DNA from: Cordia subcordata
Taxonomy: Eukaryota > Streptophyta > Magnoliopsida > Boraginales > Cordiaceae
Assembly: GCA_028554755.1 (NCBI GenBank)
Contig: JAPTOF010000015.1
Coordinates: 10,892,501 to 10,956,500, forward strand
DNA: 64,000 bases
Reading direction: 5' to 3'
A program made the position numbers and the translations under genes. Shown piece after piece: positions 22,701 to 33,560 of this stretch; the first letter of the stretch is position 1, and every line of letters starts with the position of its first letter. Below the pieces are notes generated by a model that was not told the origin of the DNA, searched no databases, and saw only the letters and a program-made list of their open reading frames with translations.

Positions 22701-25700
22701 AGTAGGGTGTATATCCCTTGCATCTATGTTGTCAACAAGATTGATCAAATTACACTTGAAGAGCTGGAGATATTGGATAAACTTCCACACTATTGCCCAA
22801 TCAGGTAATCTCATATAAGACTTTTCTCTTGTTCCTTTGACTCTCCTCCAATGCTTGCGTTTTCCTCCCTGTCAAGAATGGTTGGGTTACCCTGATTAAT
22901 GGCATTGAGTTTTGGTCTTTTTTCTGTGTTCATGACACACTGGAGTTACCAATGGCGGAAGGTGGGGTTTGATATGGAATTACGTATCTTCGAATGGTTG
23001 CCTACTGCCTATCTAAAAAATAAGTCAATAGAGTGCATTGTGGTTATCTGTTCTTCACTTGTTTGATTTGACTCCTCAGCAAACTCTTTTAATGGAAATG
23101 TCATATGTAGAAACATAGATGGGAAAACCTGCTCTTGCTTCAGTGATGGTAGTTCAGGTGAAGGTTTTGTATTTTATCATGCTTTTCTTATACATTTAAT
23201 ATAGATATGTGTTCTTCACAGGTTGGTTAACTATTCCAACCTTTATTTCTTTTTTCAAAACCCAAAGGAGTTTATGGACCTAGTGGTACCTATAAGGTGA
23301 GAAGTTATAGTTCTCTTTTTGTTGTGTAGCTGTGTTGGTGGTGTTAGGTTTTGGAGTGGCTCACTTTTTCCTCTCATTTTCTTGCCTCTTGCCGTAGCTT
23401 TTCTCCACTTGCATCTGTATTTTATAGTAGTGACTGTATGTTTGTTTAAGCACACCCTTTTGTTGATGGGAAGCTGCCCATAACTCATACAAAGTCTTGC
23501 TTAATGTTGTTCTTGCTTAATGTTGTGAACTTGGACTGCAAACATGAATAGGAACTATAATCAAGTTATTAGGAGTGTCTTGATGAAGACTAATGTGTTC
23601 CTAACTTTACTGTTATGCTAATTTTCAGAAACTTGTAAGATTATGAATTATAATGTGGTAGTTTCGTTGAACTTTTGTCGGAGTTTTGCAGAATTAATAT
23701 GCATCAGTTTGCTCAAAACTTTACAGTGTTGGCACAGAGTCTATAAATATTTACTGTCTCATAATATATGGTATTGCAGATTTATATTACTGCCTTCCGT
23801 CATGATACTAACATAATGCCATCCGCAGCTACTTCTTGTGGTAGAATATCACTTCAAAATAGTTTTTCAGTTATGAATTTGTTTTTGCAATCATATTTCA
23901 TTGTTTCTTCCCAGAATTTCTCCTCATTGCTTTTTCCTTTTTCTTTCTTCGTTTGCTTTTGTCAAGCTAATTGATTGAAGGCGAACTTATTCTAATCATT
24001 CCTTTATATGATGAATCGTATTGGTCTCTTTTGATGTATCATATGCAACTATATGCTACAGTGCGCATCTAGAGTGGAATCTTGATGGTCTGCTGGAAAA
24101 GATCTGGGAATATTTAAATTTAACTCGCATATACACAAAGCCCAAGGGTATGAATCCAGATTATGAGGATCCTGTTATATTGTCTTCAAAGAAGAGAACA
24201 GTTGAGGACTTCTGCAACAGAATCCACAAGGATATGCTTAAACAGTTCAAGTAGTGAGTATCTGTTCTCTCATCTTTTCCTTAATGTGCTAATACCATAA
24301 TGGGGGGCTTTTGGCAATCATTTGTTACAAATATTTTGCGGAAATATCTATCTTGTAATCTGTTAGCCTGAGGATTGGGTTAAGTTTAGAATGCAGAATG
24401 GCATATAGCTTTTGAATTCTAGTTTTTCTCTCAAGATATGTAATTTACTCATCCAAATCCTTCTAGTCTTATGTCTGTGGAGCAGCCTATGTTAGATGCC
24501 TTAGAAATTCTGCACAAGAACAACCGTAGAAGACACCAATTTTCCTTTACTCCAACTGCCCTGACTTTCCTGTTCCCTTCTTATCATACTTCCTGCCTGC
24601 TTGAAACAAAAACTGCAAAATCAATTAATTAAAGAGTATGAGTTCTCCATTATCAGTTACAGAAGAGGAGAATAATTCGTTGGTTGTCCCTTTGGAGGGT
24701 AACAAACAAGTGAAAAAATATGTAGAAGGTGCCAGTTTGGCAACCTGTTTGAATTCTCGACTGTTTTGTGGGTCCAGAAAAGGGAAAAGGGCAAATCAAT
24801 ACTATGGGCTGATCTGCGTCTGATGTAAGGCAACATTATAAATCATCCTCGATGGGAGTAGTCAAGCAGGTGCTAAGTTTGACTGGCTCAAAATTTTATA
24901 ATGTGCTGGAGATAAAGTGGAGAATTCTATCCCAGAATCTTAAGGCAACAATTTTTATTGTTTAGCTCATCATTCATCCTGTCCTTGGGATATGGTACTT
25001 AGATTGTTCTAGGTATGGAAAGAGAATATGGAATCAAGTCGCCAGAATTGGTAGTAGAATAAAGTAAGAAGAAAGTTTTGGAATTATTAATGTGCCGTTT
25101 GGGACTGACGAGAAAGCTAGGAATTTGATAATTGACAGAAAGAAGTTAGGGAGAATTGGGGGGGGGGGGGGAAATCAGCCCAACTTGAAAGGCTCAGATT
25201 AAATTAAGAGCATAGTTTAGAGGAATTTTATGCCTCAGTGCTACTAAGGTAATGCCAAGGTATTGGCTTTTGGTTTTTTTTTCCCTCTTTTGATAGATAA
25301 AATTATTTTTTTGGATGAGTCCGTGGTGTGTCTCGATGATGGAATTTCATAAGAGGGTTGTTTTGGTGGTCGACTTGGACTACTTGCAATAGAGTTCTTC
25401 TTTTTCATTTTTTAATTCTTCCTGGGGAGCCCGGCTTACTCATTGTTTTCACTCTCACAATGCAGCGCACTTGTTTGGGGATCAAGTGCGAAACACAAGC
25501 CACAGAGGGTGGGGAAGGTAATTACTGCTCTTTCTTTCTTGTGGAATTCCCTTATAATCGATTACATGTTTTTCAATTTTTCATTTTCTCATTGTACTTG
25601 GATGGAATTGTACCTACCTTTTTCTTTTTTATTCTTTTAAAAATTCTGTTTCCCACGCTAAAACTTTATGGTTCTCCTCTCCACCAGGAGCACGAACTCG

Positions 25701-25738
25701 AGGATGAAGATGTTGTGCAGATCATCAAGAAGGTGTAG
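13776..25738 (+). CDS. DRG1: DRG1-type developmentally regulated GTP-binding protein, 10 exons, 368 aa
   Basis: Exons: 13776-13817, 14201-14254, 16383-16556, 18030-18101, 19435-19494, 21243-21352, 22505-22804, 24062-24253, 25466-25517, 25688-25738. All introns are GT-AG and the phases join to one 368-codon frame, the usual DRG1 length (about 367-369). Order of parts: N-terminal helical region with [18 protein letters not shown] (15-32), glycine-rich linker, P-loop GFPSVGKST (71-79), switch I YEFTTLT (94-100), G3 DLPGIIEGA (117-125), NKID (248-251), SAH (271-273), then a C-terminal TGS domain from about 292 ending in [15 protein letters not shown]1 is a cytosolic Obg/TRAFAC GTPase that binds ribosomes with a DFRP1/ZC3H15-type partner and helps resume stalled translation (family knowledge). 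The start has a good context (ACACCATGG). The long C-terminal match and absence of the DRG2-type extension argue for DRG1 over DRG2. All GTP-binding residues are present, so it is probably functional. Confidence 0.97.
14281..14360. repeat. 40-bp direct tandem duplication in intron 2
   Basis: AGCATAGTTTCTATATG...TTTTCATAC at 14281-14320 is repeated at 14321-14360 with one base different (CTATATG versus CTAAATG), pointing to a recent duplication. Confidence 0.9.
15029..15686. mobile_element. possible MITE in DRG1 intron 2
   Basis: The ends TTTACGTACAGAGAA (left) and TTTTCTGTAAGTAAA (right) are inverted repeats matching at 13 of 15 positions. The interior is rich in AAAATTTTC/GAAAATTTT-like words that could pair over longer distances. 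No clean target duplication is visible, so a chance AT-rich inverted repeat is possible. Confidence 0.35.
16557..18029 (+). other. DRG1 intron 3
   Basis: 1473 bp, GT-AG, AT-rich, no ORF or repeat recognised. Two similar words, GATGACTCTTCACCAAATATTC (near 16942) and GATGACCCTTCACTAAATATTC (near 17124), form a short imperfect direct repeat. Confidence 0.8.
18102..19434 (+). other. DRG1 intron 4
   Basis: 1333 bp, GT-AG, with nothing recognisable inside. Short plus-strand ORFs near 18811-19286 have no protein similarity that I can recognise. Confidence 0.8.
19803..19812. repeat. target-site duplication GGTAAAAGCC, left copy
   Basis: Matches GGTAAAAACC at 20683-20692 at nine of ten bases. Nine to ten bases is the usual size for Mutator-like elements. 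Confidence 0.75.
19813..20682. mobile_element. non-autonomous Mutator-like element (MULE MITE) in intron 5, 870 bp
   Basis: The terminal inverted repeats TAAGAAGCACGGACAC (left) and GTGTCTGTGCTTCATA (right) match at 14 of 16 positions. A 10-bp duplication with one mismatch flanks them. The left 110 bp are packed with ACACGTGTC-type words (CACGTG cores at 19847, 19858, 19874, 19895 and more). The right end repeats this on the other strand (GACGTGTTGGCGTGTC, TCACGTGTCC). No transposase ORF is present, so it would depend on an autonomous relative. The middle is AT-rich. Confidence 0.8.
20683..20692. repeat. target-site duplication GGTAAAAACC, right copy
   Basis: See 19803-19812; one mismatch. 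Confidence 0.75.
21353..22504 (+). other. DRG1 intron 6
   Basis: 1152 bp, GT-AG, AT-rich, nothing recognised inside. Confidence 0.8.
22805..24061 (+). other. DRG1 intron 7
   Basis: 1257 bp, GT-AG. A short local duplication, GTCTTGCTTAATGTTGTTCTTGCTTAATGTTG, is split around 23492-23524. Nothing else recognised. Confidence 0.8.
24254..25465 (+). other. DRG1 intron 8
   Basis: 1212 bp, GT-AG. It contains a run of about 12 G at 25159-25170. The short ORF at 24638-24823 has no recognisable similarity. Confidence 0.8.
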
Positions 25739-26125
25739 TTTAGAACTTAGAAGACATATACATGATTGGTGCTTGTTGGGTGTGAGACAGTTTTGTAGTA
25801 GCAGAGCATCTTTCAGTTGAGAATAGTCCCTGTAATAGGGTGAAGCACTTCCTGTTGTAATGTTTTTAGCTGGGTGGGTGGAAGCAAGGATTGAGCGAAA
25901 AAACTGCTTGATTGAGTAATTGATACCTTTCCTGTCAACGGTTGCTGTTGATCCATGCAGACTTCGCTGTGACATTTTTCCATTAATGGATACCGTTTAT
26001 GTTAATTAAATAGTCGTGTTGTATTACCAGTAATCGAAGTCAAGACTGGGATCCGTTCTTTGGTTGAGTATTTATATATGAAATTCTTTGTAGTAGGGGT
26101 TAACTTTATTTGACACTCGAATGAT
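25739..26125 (+). other. DRG1 3' UTR and 3' flank
   Basis: Begins directly after the TAG stop. T/G-rich, with possible polyadenylation words (TTAATTAAAT near 26002) but no canonical AATAAA that I can see. It ends where a copia LTR begins, so the transposon sits only about 390 bp beyond the stop codon. Confidence 0.6.
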
Positions 26126-26288
26126 TGTTGGGTATGACGTGATGTAATACAGTGTATTAGTTGGGTTAGTCATCAGAGAGTTAGTTACTACTAACAACGC
26201 ACTCGTACCATCCTCTATATATGTATAGCCGAAAGACTTCCCATTTTACAATTCAATGAATAGAAAATATCTCAATTCTCTCCCAACA
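26126..26288 (+). mobile_element. copia element C1: 5' LTR, 163 bp
   Basis: Starts TGTTGGG and ends CTCCCAACA, the usual copia LTR termini. Shares GTCATCAGAGAGTTAGTTAC and the 'aatgaatagaaaat' block with 30876-31059. Compared with the 3' LTR, about 34 bp near the start are missing. A TATA-like CTATATATGTATAG lies at about 26213. Confidence 0.85.
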
Positions 26289-26301
26289 TGGTATACGGGG
26301 C
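26289..26301 (+). other. C1 primer-binding site, tRNA-Met-like
   Basis: TGGTATACGGGGC directly follows the LTR. Copia elements normally use TGGTATCAGAGC (initiator tRNA-Met), so this copy has mutated after the first six bases. Confidence 0.65.
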
Positions 26302-26679
26302 GCGCAATGTCTTGACCTGCTTTTGTTTTCAAAGATGCTTCTTCTCCAAGCTTCCATGGCTGACATGAACAGCCATTAATTCTCTAAGATCAAGCTTTTT
26401 CGGGCTTCTTTCCTCATCGCGACCTTAGAATCATAAGCTTTTCCACACATATTTCCCCTATTTCGGCTTAGAATCGCAATCTCTTATTCTATTCAGCTAT
26501 GGTTTTGATCATCAACATTTCTTCATCAAACCTTCATATCTCATCTCCCGGCTCTCAAAATACATCAGGTGCGATCCTTGTTGTGTGCAGAAATTTTGTT
26601 TCCCTAAATATAATCTTCTCATTTTTTGTGATATCCCTTGCGATTGAAACCCCAACAAATGGCTTTACCTTCAGATCTA

Positions 26680-27710
26680 GCTCTCGATTATGAACTTAGG
26701 CACCTTTTTCAAAATCTTAGTGCCTTAACTTAGCACAAGCTAGATGACACAAACTACATTTTATGAAGATCTCAAATCATTGGTATTCTCAAACGTAATG
26801 GTTTTCTAGGCCATGTTACTGGTACTACTCCTTGTATACCCAAAGCCATTCATGTAGTTGATGGATCTCTTACTCCAAATCCAACATATAATTCATGGAT
26901 TACTATTGATGGACATTTGAGATCTTGTCTTGTTGCTTCCTTCACTTCCTTTGTTCTTACTCAAGTATATCATCTTGAAACTTGTTTTGAAGTTTGGAAA
27001 GCACTAGAAAAGAGGTATAGCCCTAAAAGCAGGTACATCTTCATCAATTGAAGTTGCAACACTATTCTTTTGCAAAGAACAATATCAAACGATGAGAGCT
27101 TACCTAGACTATGCAAAGAGGATAACAGATAAGCTTGCTGCAACAAGGGATATGATTAGGGAAGAAGATCTGGTTCATTTTATTCTCAAAGGCCAACTAC
27201 CATCTTATGATGCTTTGAAGACTTCCCTGAGGGTCAGAAAAGATCTTCTAACTGTGTCAGAGCTGCGTAGTCCCCTTATCACTGAAGAATTAAATCTTCA
27301 GTTCAAGAAAGCTATTACTCTCACTGACTCAAGATCATCTGACATTCACACTGCCCTCTGTACAAACCAAACCTCTACCAATCAAGCCTACGTTGTTGCT
27401 AGAGGTGGCTACAATAGAGATAGAGGAAGATAAAACAACAGAAGGGGTAGAAGTAATAGAGGAGGTAGAGGTGGTGGCTTTTCACCTCATCAACATCCAC
27501 AATCTACTCCCACCCTCAGGTCCACCACTTCAAATGCTTATCAACCTTCTCCTTCTACTCTGTCAAGCCTCGTGCAATCAGATTTGTGGCATGTTTAACC
27601 ATACTGCCATCTACTGCTGGTACATATTGGATACTAAGAATTACAACACCCCACCTAGTGTGGCTACTTCAAACACTCCTCAGGCACATCTGGTTGTGCA
27701 GGCTACTTAG
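26680..27710 (+). pseudogene. C1 gag (decayed)
   Basis: Fragments in three frames. From about 26690 an N-terminal gag-polypeptide-like segment (KLDDTNYIL, SWITIDGHLRSCL, FEVWKALEKRYSPKSR) appears. The ORF at 27092-27433 has the middle of gag (LDYAKRITDKLAATRDMI, LPSYDALKTSLRVR) and ends in an RG-rich tract. A CCHC zinc knuckle, CNQICGMFNHTAIYC, follows in the frame of 27393-27710. Gag would form the cytoplasmic particle. Internal stops separate every block. Confidence 0.85.
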
Positions 27711-27734
27711 GCCACCTCTACTCCAAGTCAAAAC

Positions 27735-29060
27735 CAACATTTTCATCTAATTGGTATCAAGATTCTGGAGCAATTGTTCACATTACTCATGATCTATCAC
27801 AGCTGCAGTGGTCTCAACCCTATTATGGTTTTGAATCAGTAGCAGTAGGTAATGGTTATACTTTTTCCATTAACAGTATAGGTTACGAAACTATTTCTAC
27901 TCTTTCTTCTTCATTCATTTTATCCAAAGTCCTATATGTTCTTACAATCTCTTCTAATTTGCTGTCTATTCATTAATTGACTAAGGACAACAACTATTCT
28001 ATCTTGTTTACTTGTGAGGAGGTGTAGGTTCTAGACAATCACACTCACAAAGTGATATTCTAGGGCCCTTGTGAGCAAGAACTCTACACTATTCTAGCTT
28101 CCTACAAAGCTACATCATACTTCACATCTCAGGCTTTGCAGTGCATATCAAATCCCTCACCATTGCCATTTGACAACCTTCCACCTAACAAGCTTTGATA
28201 CCTTAGATTAGGCCATCCATCTAAGAACATATCATAGTCTATCCTCTTCATTAAATGTAAAACTTCAAACACTCACTGTACTGATTGTGTAATGACTAAA
28301 TCTCATAAACAGCCATTTAATATATTTTTAGCTCTAAAAGTGCTTCCCCTTTTCAATTAGTTCACTCTGATGTATAGGGCTCTGCCTTTATCCCTTCATG
28401 CATGCAGTTTAAATACTACTGGCTTTTCATTAATGATTTTACCAAATATTGTTGGTTATACCCTTGAAAGCAAAATTTGCTATTTTTTTTCCACTTATTT
28501 CAGTTTTGTCTTTATGATAAAAACCCAATTTAATGCTACAGTTAGAACACTTAGAACTGACAATGGCAAAGAATATGTGAACAACAGTTTCAAACTTATT
28601 CTTTAACAAGAAAGCACTCTTCAACAGACCACTTGCCCTCATACTCTAGAGCAGAATGGGAAGGTTGAAAGGAAACACCTTCATCTTGTTGAAACAACTT
28701 TAGCTCTTATCACTTGTAGCAAACTACCTCTTTAGTACTAGGTGGAAGCTATTGCCACTGCCAACTATCTTATAAACAAACTTTCTTTCTCTATACTTCA
28801 CAATAAGACTCCCTATGAATGTTTGTATTTCACAGCCCCTGACTATAATCATTCAAAAGTCTTTGGTTGTTTGTGTTTTCCATGGATCAAAACCATAAAT
28901 GCTTATAAACTTCAGACCAAATCACTGCCATGCATATTTTTACAGTATTGCCCAAATACAAAAAGGTATAAATGTCTTGACCCGACTACAAATAGAGTGT
29001 ACATTTCTAGGCATGTTAGATTTTTTAAGTCTCAATTCCTTTATCCTATTCTCACTTATT
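27735..29060 (+). pseudogene. C1 protease / GAG-pre-integrase / integrase (decayed)
   Basis: WYQDSGAIVHITHD (near 27750) is the copia protease start, with D-S-G. LRLGHPS (near 28204) and HCTDCVMTKSHKQPF (near 28277) are the GAG-pre-integrase and integrase zinc-binding parts. Core segments VRTLRTDNGKEYVN (near 28538) and ATANYLINKLSF (near 28756) follow, ending with KTPYECLYF and VFGCLCF. Several stops and a frame change near 28600 break it. Confidence 0.85.
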
Positions 29061-29500
29061 CCTCCAGTAGTTTCCTCACTCCTGAATCCTTTGTTCCTAC
29101 TTTCCAAGTCTCTGACTTGTCTAAAATCACAACTCTACTTATGTCCTCTCCTGAGCGTATTTCTCCCCTCTAGCTCAACCCCAGAAGTGCTAGATATTGG
29201 TCCATCTATTGAACCTGATCATTCTGTTCCTTCCACATCACTTGTACCTACTGCTCCTCCTATATTATCAAATGCTTTCACTTCACATTCAGTCAGGCAT
29301 AATCATGCATAGCCTTTACATCAAATGCTCACCAAGTCCAAAACTAGCCATCTATCCTCACCTCTTTATTCTCTGAGTGCCATTACTCTAGTGCCACTGA
29401 AACAGAACCTCAAAGTTACAAAGAGGTTACTTTTTCTTCTCATTGAATTACTACTATGACTGAAAAGTACAAAGCTCTCCAAAGTCAAAATACTTATTCC
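29061..29500 (+). other. C1 spacer between integrase and RT
   Basis: Ser/Pro-rich low-constraint linker typical of copia pol, with stops. No separate gene is supported. Confidence 0.6.
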
Positions 29501-30200
29501 TTCTTCCTCTAACAGGCAACCAATAGGGTGTAAGAGGATGTACAAAATTAAAAAGAACTTAGATAGTTCCATTGCCAGGTATAAGACTAGATTAGCAGCC
29601 AAGGGTTGCCATCAAGAAGAAGGTATTGATTATAAAGAAACCTTTAGCCCAGTGGTAAAACCTCAAACTGTAAAGATTGTTCTCAGACTGGTATTACATT
29701 TTCAAAGGCAAATCAAGCAGTTGGATGTTTCTAATTCTATTTTGCATGGTCACCTTGAGGAAACTATCTATATGAAGCAACCACAGAGGTTTAAGGATCC
29801 CAATTATGCATCCTATGTCTGTCAGCTCAAAAATCTCTATATGGCTTCAAATAGGCTTCGAGAGCCTCGCACAACATGCGTTACTCATTTCTTCTAGCTC
29901 AAGGATTCAAGTGTAGTACAATAGATACCTCACTGTTTATCTATTCTTCAACGTCACACACTTTGGTGGTTCTTGTATATGTAGATGATATCCTTGTGAC
30001 TGGCAGCTCCTCAGAGGCCATAAAGACTCTAATCAAGGCTATGGGCATCAAGTTTGTAATGAAAGACCTTGGCTTTCTCTCATATTTTCTAGGCATAGAG
30101 GTTACTTATTTTGGGAATGCTATTATTCTTCATCAAACTAAGTATGCTTAGGACTTACGTACTAAAGCAAGAATGAAATATTGTAACTCATGTCCCAATC
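29501..30200 (+). pseudogene. C1 reverse transcriptase (decayed)
   Basis: ARYKTRLAAKGCHQEEGIDY, ETFSPVVK, QLDVSNSILHGHLEETIYM (where the normal motif has N-A-F), then LVVLVYVDDILVTGSS with the catalytic YVDD near 29977, and MKDLGFLSYFLGIE. A frame change at about 29860 separates the first half from the YVDD half. Copies element RNA to cDNA in intact relatives. Confidence 0.9.
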
Positions 30201-30229
30201 CATCTTAGTCTAAGTACAACACCTTCATC

Positions 30230-30868
30230 TTGTTGAAAAAACATCACATGCCAAGAAGTTGCTATGCCATAAATTCCATTTGTCAGCATATGCATTCCCC
30301 CACTAATGCTGCCTACAACTCTCTAAAGAAGATTCTCAGATATCTTAAGGGCACTATGACACTTGGCTTGAAGTTTACACCGGGAGATTTTCAGTTGCAA
30401 TGTTTTACTAATAGTGATTGGGCTAGTAACATAGAAGACAAAAAGTCAACCACAGGGTTTTGTGTGTTCCTAGGATCTAATCTCATTTCGTGGACTTCCA
30501 AGAAGTAAGCTATTGTAGCTAAATCTTCCACAAAAGCAAAATATAGGGCCATGGCTTAAGGGGTTGCTGAACTAAAATGGCTATCATATATATTGGTAGA
30601 TCTACATATTCCTATTTCTACTCCACAGCTTACTAGTGATAGCATTTCTGCTTTCGCCTTGGCTCAAAATCATACTTATCATGAAAGAATCAAGCATATA
30701 GAGATAGACTATTACTTTGTCAGGGAGCAACTGATTGCAGAAAGGCTTTCTATTTTTCACATCTCCATAGAACATCATCTGGCAGACATACTTACTAAAG
30801 CACTACCAAATTCCAAGTTTGCTACAGTCAAAGACAAGCTGCCCTTAACACCACCAGGTTCAGCTTGA
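30230..30868 (+). pseudogene. C1 RNase H and pol C-terminus (decayed)
   Basis: LRYLKGTMTLGLKF, FTNSDWASNIEDKKSTTGF, SWTSKK then a stop (normally Q), AKSSTKAKYRAMA then another stop, HIEIDYYFVREQL and HLADILTKALP are the canonical copia RNase H landmarks in order. Two in-frame stops at about 30508 and 30559 break the domain. Confidence 0.9.
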
Positions 30869-30875
30869 GGGAGGA
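30864..30875 (+). other. C1 polypurine tract
   Basis: TTGAGGGAGGA immediately before the 3' LTR start TGTTAGG. It primes plus-strand DNA synthesis. Confidence 0.75.
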
Positions 30876-31059
30876 TGTTAGGGAATAGTGGAGGCAGCTA
30901 GTTAGTTAGACTGAATATGACATGTGATTTAATATAGTGTGTTAGTTGAGTTAGTCATCAGAGAGTTAGTTACTACTAACAATACACTTATACCATCAGC
31001 TATATATATATATATATAGCTAAAAGGCTGTACATTTTATAACTCAATGAATAGAAAAT
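30876..31059 (+). mobile_element. C1 3' LTR, truncated at its 3' end
   Basis: Matches the 5' LTR from TGTTAGG to AATGAATAGAAAAT. It then departs before the expected ...TCTCTCCCAACA terminus. A TA microsatellite at 31001-31018 occupies the TATA position. Confidence 0.8.
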
Positions 31060-31939
31060 TAGTTTGTGGGTCTATTTTATCTTCCACTTTGTTTGTCATA
31101 AAACTTGTAGTGGCTTGGTTTCATTACGATTGTTTTGATTTTATTACAATTGAGGAGTCCATATCACGTACCATAAAAAGTCTCTGGACTGAGTATGGGG
31201 CAGGAGATAAGGAACACACTTTCGTAAAATTATGTGAGGAACTTTCCAGGCAGCAAAGATGACATAAGAAGGTTTAGCCTTCAGTGTAAAACACTTGTAG
31301 CTGACACTTTGGCTGAAAATGTATGGCTTAGTGAGAGTTTCTTCAAGTAAACAATTTTTGGTATGCTCAGTAGGACCTACTTGAAATATGGCCCAGAGTA
31401 CTCGAAGCAAAGGTTTCTGATAAAAGTTGATAGAGGTGATGATTTGTCAACAGTCCCCTCCACCTCAAATCCAAATACAGTTGCATAAAAATCCAACCGA
31501 TGCAGAGCATGTTGCTGTTATCCAATTCCCATTAAGTCGATGATGGGAGACGTAACAACCTAGTGATAATGCACCAAGGCTAGACTTAGCTGAACGAGTA
31601 ATGTTGCGATTGTAGCAGGGTTTTAAAACCTATGTGTATGATGCCATCATCAATGCCATGGCGAAAATCAGAGAAAAAACGTTTATTAGGCTGTTGGCAG
31701 AGTTAAATGAGATGCTTATGAATGCTTTCATTTCTCTAATAGACGTAGCTGAAGAGATTGCCAAGGCCACCTAGATGATGGTAGCTAATCAAACATCGCT
31801 ACTCGAATAATTAGCCTTGAAAAACTGTCGTGCCTAACAATAAAATGATAGGGCGAGGTAGTTGAGAAGACCAAGCATATTGTCACTCAAATGGAAAACC
31901 TTAGCAAGGCTACTCAATTCAGTAACGAGTCGCCAGCTT
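31060..31939. other. unassigned DNA between C1 and a gypsy gag
   Basis: No protein family recognised. The longest translation, near 31047-31262 (ESISRTIKSLWTEYGAGD), is unidentified and ends in stops. The right half may be the decayed leader of the gypsy gag that follows. Confidence 0.4.
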
Positions 31940-33490
31940 ATGCCTGTCGATGTATAGCAAGCTCAAGCTTGATCAGGTCCTTTACTAGCACAGGTCGTTA
32001 GAGTGCAGCAAGTCTGGGGTAGCCAGGAGGTCATAAAGCTTACATGCCTCAAGGGGCCAAGTGGGCTTATGACCATAACCAATGGCTTGGGCATCGGGGG
32101 CAACAGGTGCCACCATAGGATGTTTAGAATCCAGTGCTTGGCCAACAACAATAGTAAGGGGTCTTGTATGAAGACAATGTAACTGACCATGATGTGGTGG
32201 TCGAAATGCTTCAAGAGTATCTTGGACGGGGGGCGCATGCCAACCAACGCCTAACCTATGGTAGGCTGTAGCCGAAGTGGGTTTACCTTGTCAAGGAATT
32301 TCCAAGGGGTTTGAACGCTTATAAGTTCGCGTTGTTCTGTGGAGAAGAACTTAGAGCATATCACAAGATTTACTACTTAGTGTAGAGAAGTTGCAGGCAA
32401 TGATTATATTACGCCTGTTTGGCAGCTCTTCAATTGGGGTAAATATCCAGTAGTATGCAAAATTGTGCCTTAACTCGATGCAATGATAGGCTGATATGGA
32501 GAGGTTGTTCTAGGAGCAGCTTTATAGGACTAAGCCAGATATGATTGTGTGATTGTTGTAGCCCTAGCCAAGATGACATAGTTACCTAAGGAATCAATGA
32601 AATTATTTATTGCACGGTTCAAATACAGAAGCAGCAGGTGTCACATGCAGCTCGAGGAACTCGAATATGTAAAGCTTGCCTTAGGTAGTTTAAACTTTGA
32701 ACTCAGAAACAATTTTGAAGGACAATTGTTCATTAAATTATTTCAACTTGCAACTTACACAGTGAAATATGAACAATTACTTCGACAAGAAAGAGACAAG
32801 TTTATACCAACCATTGTCGGCATGTATATGATGGAACTAATAGTCAGGCAATCCGAAGCATATTGCTATCAGGCTCTTGGTGACAGTGAAGTCTCGCTCA
32901 CAGAGATAGCCGATAGAAATAAGTACATTTGCCAAGCTTTGGTAAAACCTGTTGTTGCCTCAAACAACGTGGCAGAAAACGTTCCACTACTGCAAAGGGA
33001 TCAAATAAAGGTAGGGAACAAATATTCCTTTGACATAACGAAGGTGGAAGCCATCTTTGACAGTTTGTTAACGGGAAAATAATTAAGGCCATTGCTGGGC
33101 ATAAAATTACACCACCTGAGGAGATTTGTGGTAGGCGATACTGCAAGTGGCACCATTCATGGTCCCAGAACATAGCCAATTATGTCATCCTATGAAAAGG
33201 CAATCTAGAAAGCCATTGATGATGTAAAGCTTAAGTTTCCAAAGTCGATGGCAGTGGATAAGAATCCTTCCCTTGTGAAATAGGGGGTCTATGTCGTAAT
33301 GGCATAGCTATGGCGTAGTCAATTGGTCAGGCTTACAGAGGTAGCGAGATTGGTAAGAAGACCCGTAGGCCCCATCAATGAGCGAGACCCCAAAAGGGAA
33401 AGGAAAAGGCAGAGCCTATAATTAGAGAACTAGATGAGGAGCAAAACCTGAGATATACAAGGTCCATTAAATTTGCAATAATGCAAGTTT
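31940..33490 (+). pseudogene. gypsy gag fragment, different lineage from E1/E2 (decayed)
   Basis: Scattered frames give PKWVYLVKEFPRGLNAYKF (near 32270). The ORF at 32597-33082 (161 codons) gives LFIARFKYRSSRCHMQLEE, ALGSLNFELRNNFEGQLF, VKYEQLLRQE and FDITKVEAIFDSLL. A knuckle-like CGRRYCKWHHSW (near 33126) follows. This order is typical of a widespread plant gypsy gag with a C-x3-YC-KxHxSW motif. Downstream (33190-33490) it continues with stops. No LTR is attached on the left. It may be the left half of the remnant at 58333-59930. Confidence 0.75.
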
Positions 33491-33537
33491 TGGAGTCTCC
33501 GAGTAGAAGGAGATAGGGGGACGTTCAACTAGATTAG

Positions 33538-33560
33538 TGTCAAGAAGGGAAATTGATATA
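33538..33560 (+). mobile_element. start of the Tat-like element's 5' LTR (split by E2), tentative
   Basis: TGTCAAGAAGGGAAATT... up to the E2 insertion. It resembles in rough outline the start of the 3' copy at 58000 (TGATAAGGGATC...). The boundary is an inference, since the two starts align poorly. Confidence 0.35.
33556..33560. repeat. target-site duplication ATATA of E2, left copy
   Basis: ATATA before the 5' LTR, repeated at 44511-44515 after the 3' LTR. The site is AT-rich, but both copies lie exactly at LTR termini. Confidence 0.85.

Larger units (their letters stand above)
26126..31059 (+). mobile_element. copia (Ty1-type) element C1, decayed, about 4.9 kb
   Basis: Order LTR, PBS, gag, GAG-pre-integrase, integrase, RT, RNase H, PPT, LTR is the copia arrangement (integrase before RT). 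Every domain is present but broken by stops and frameshifts. It sits in the same orientation as DRG1, just downstream of it. The 3' LTR lacks its last roughly 20 bp, so the right boundary and TSD are lost. Confidence 0.9.

Noticed and set aside
22506..22818. ORFs in other frames over a conserved segment
   Set aside because: Shadows of DRG1 exon 7; the frame carrying NKID is the real one.
25159..25170. G-run in intron 8 as a quadruplex
   Set aside because: A single homopolymer run; no four-tract spacing.
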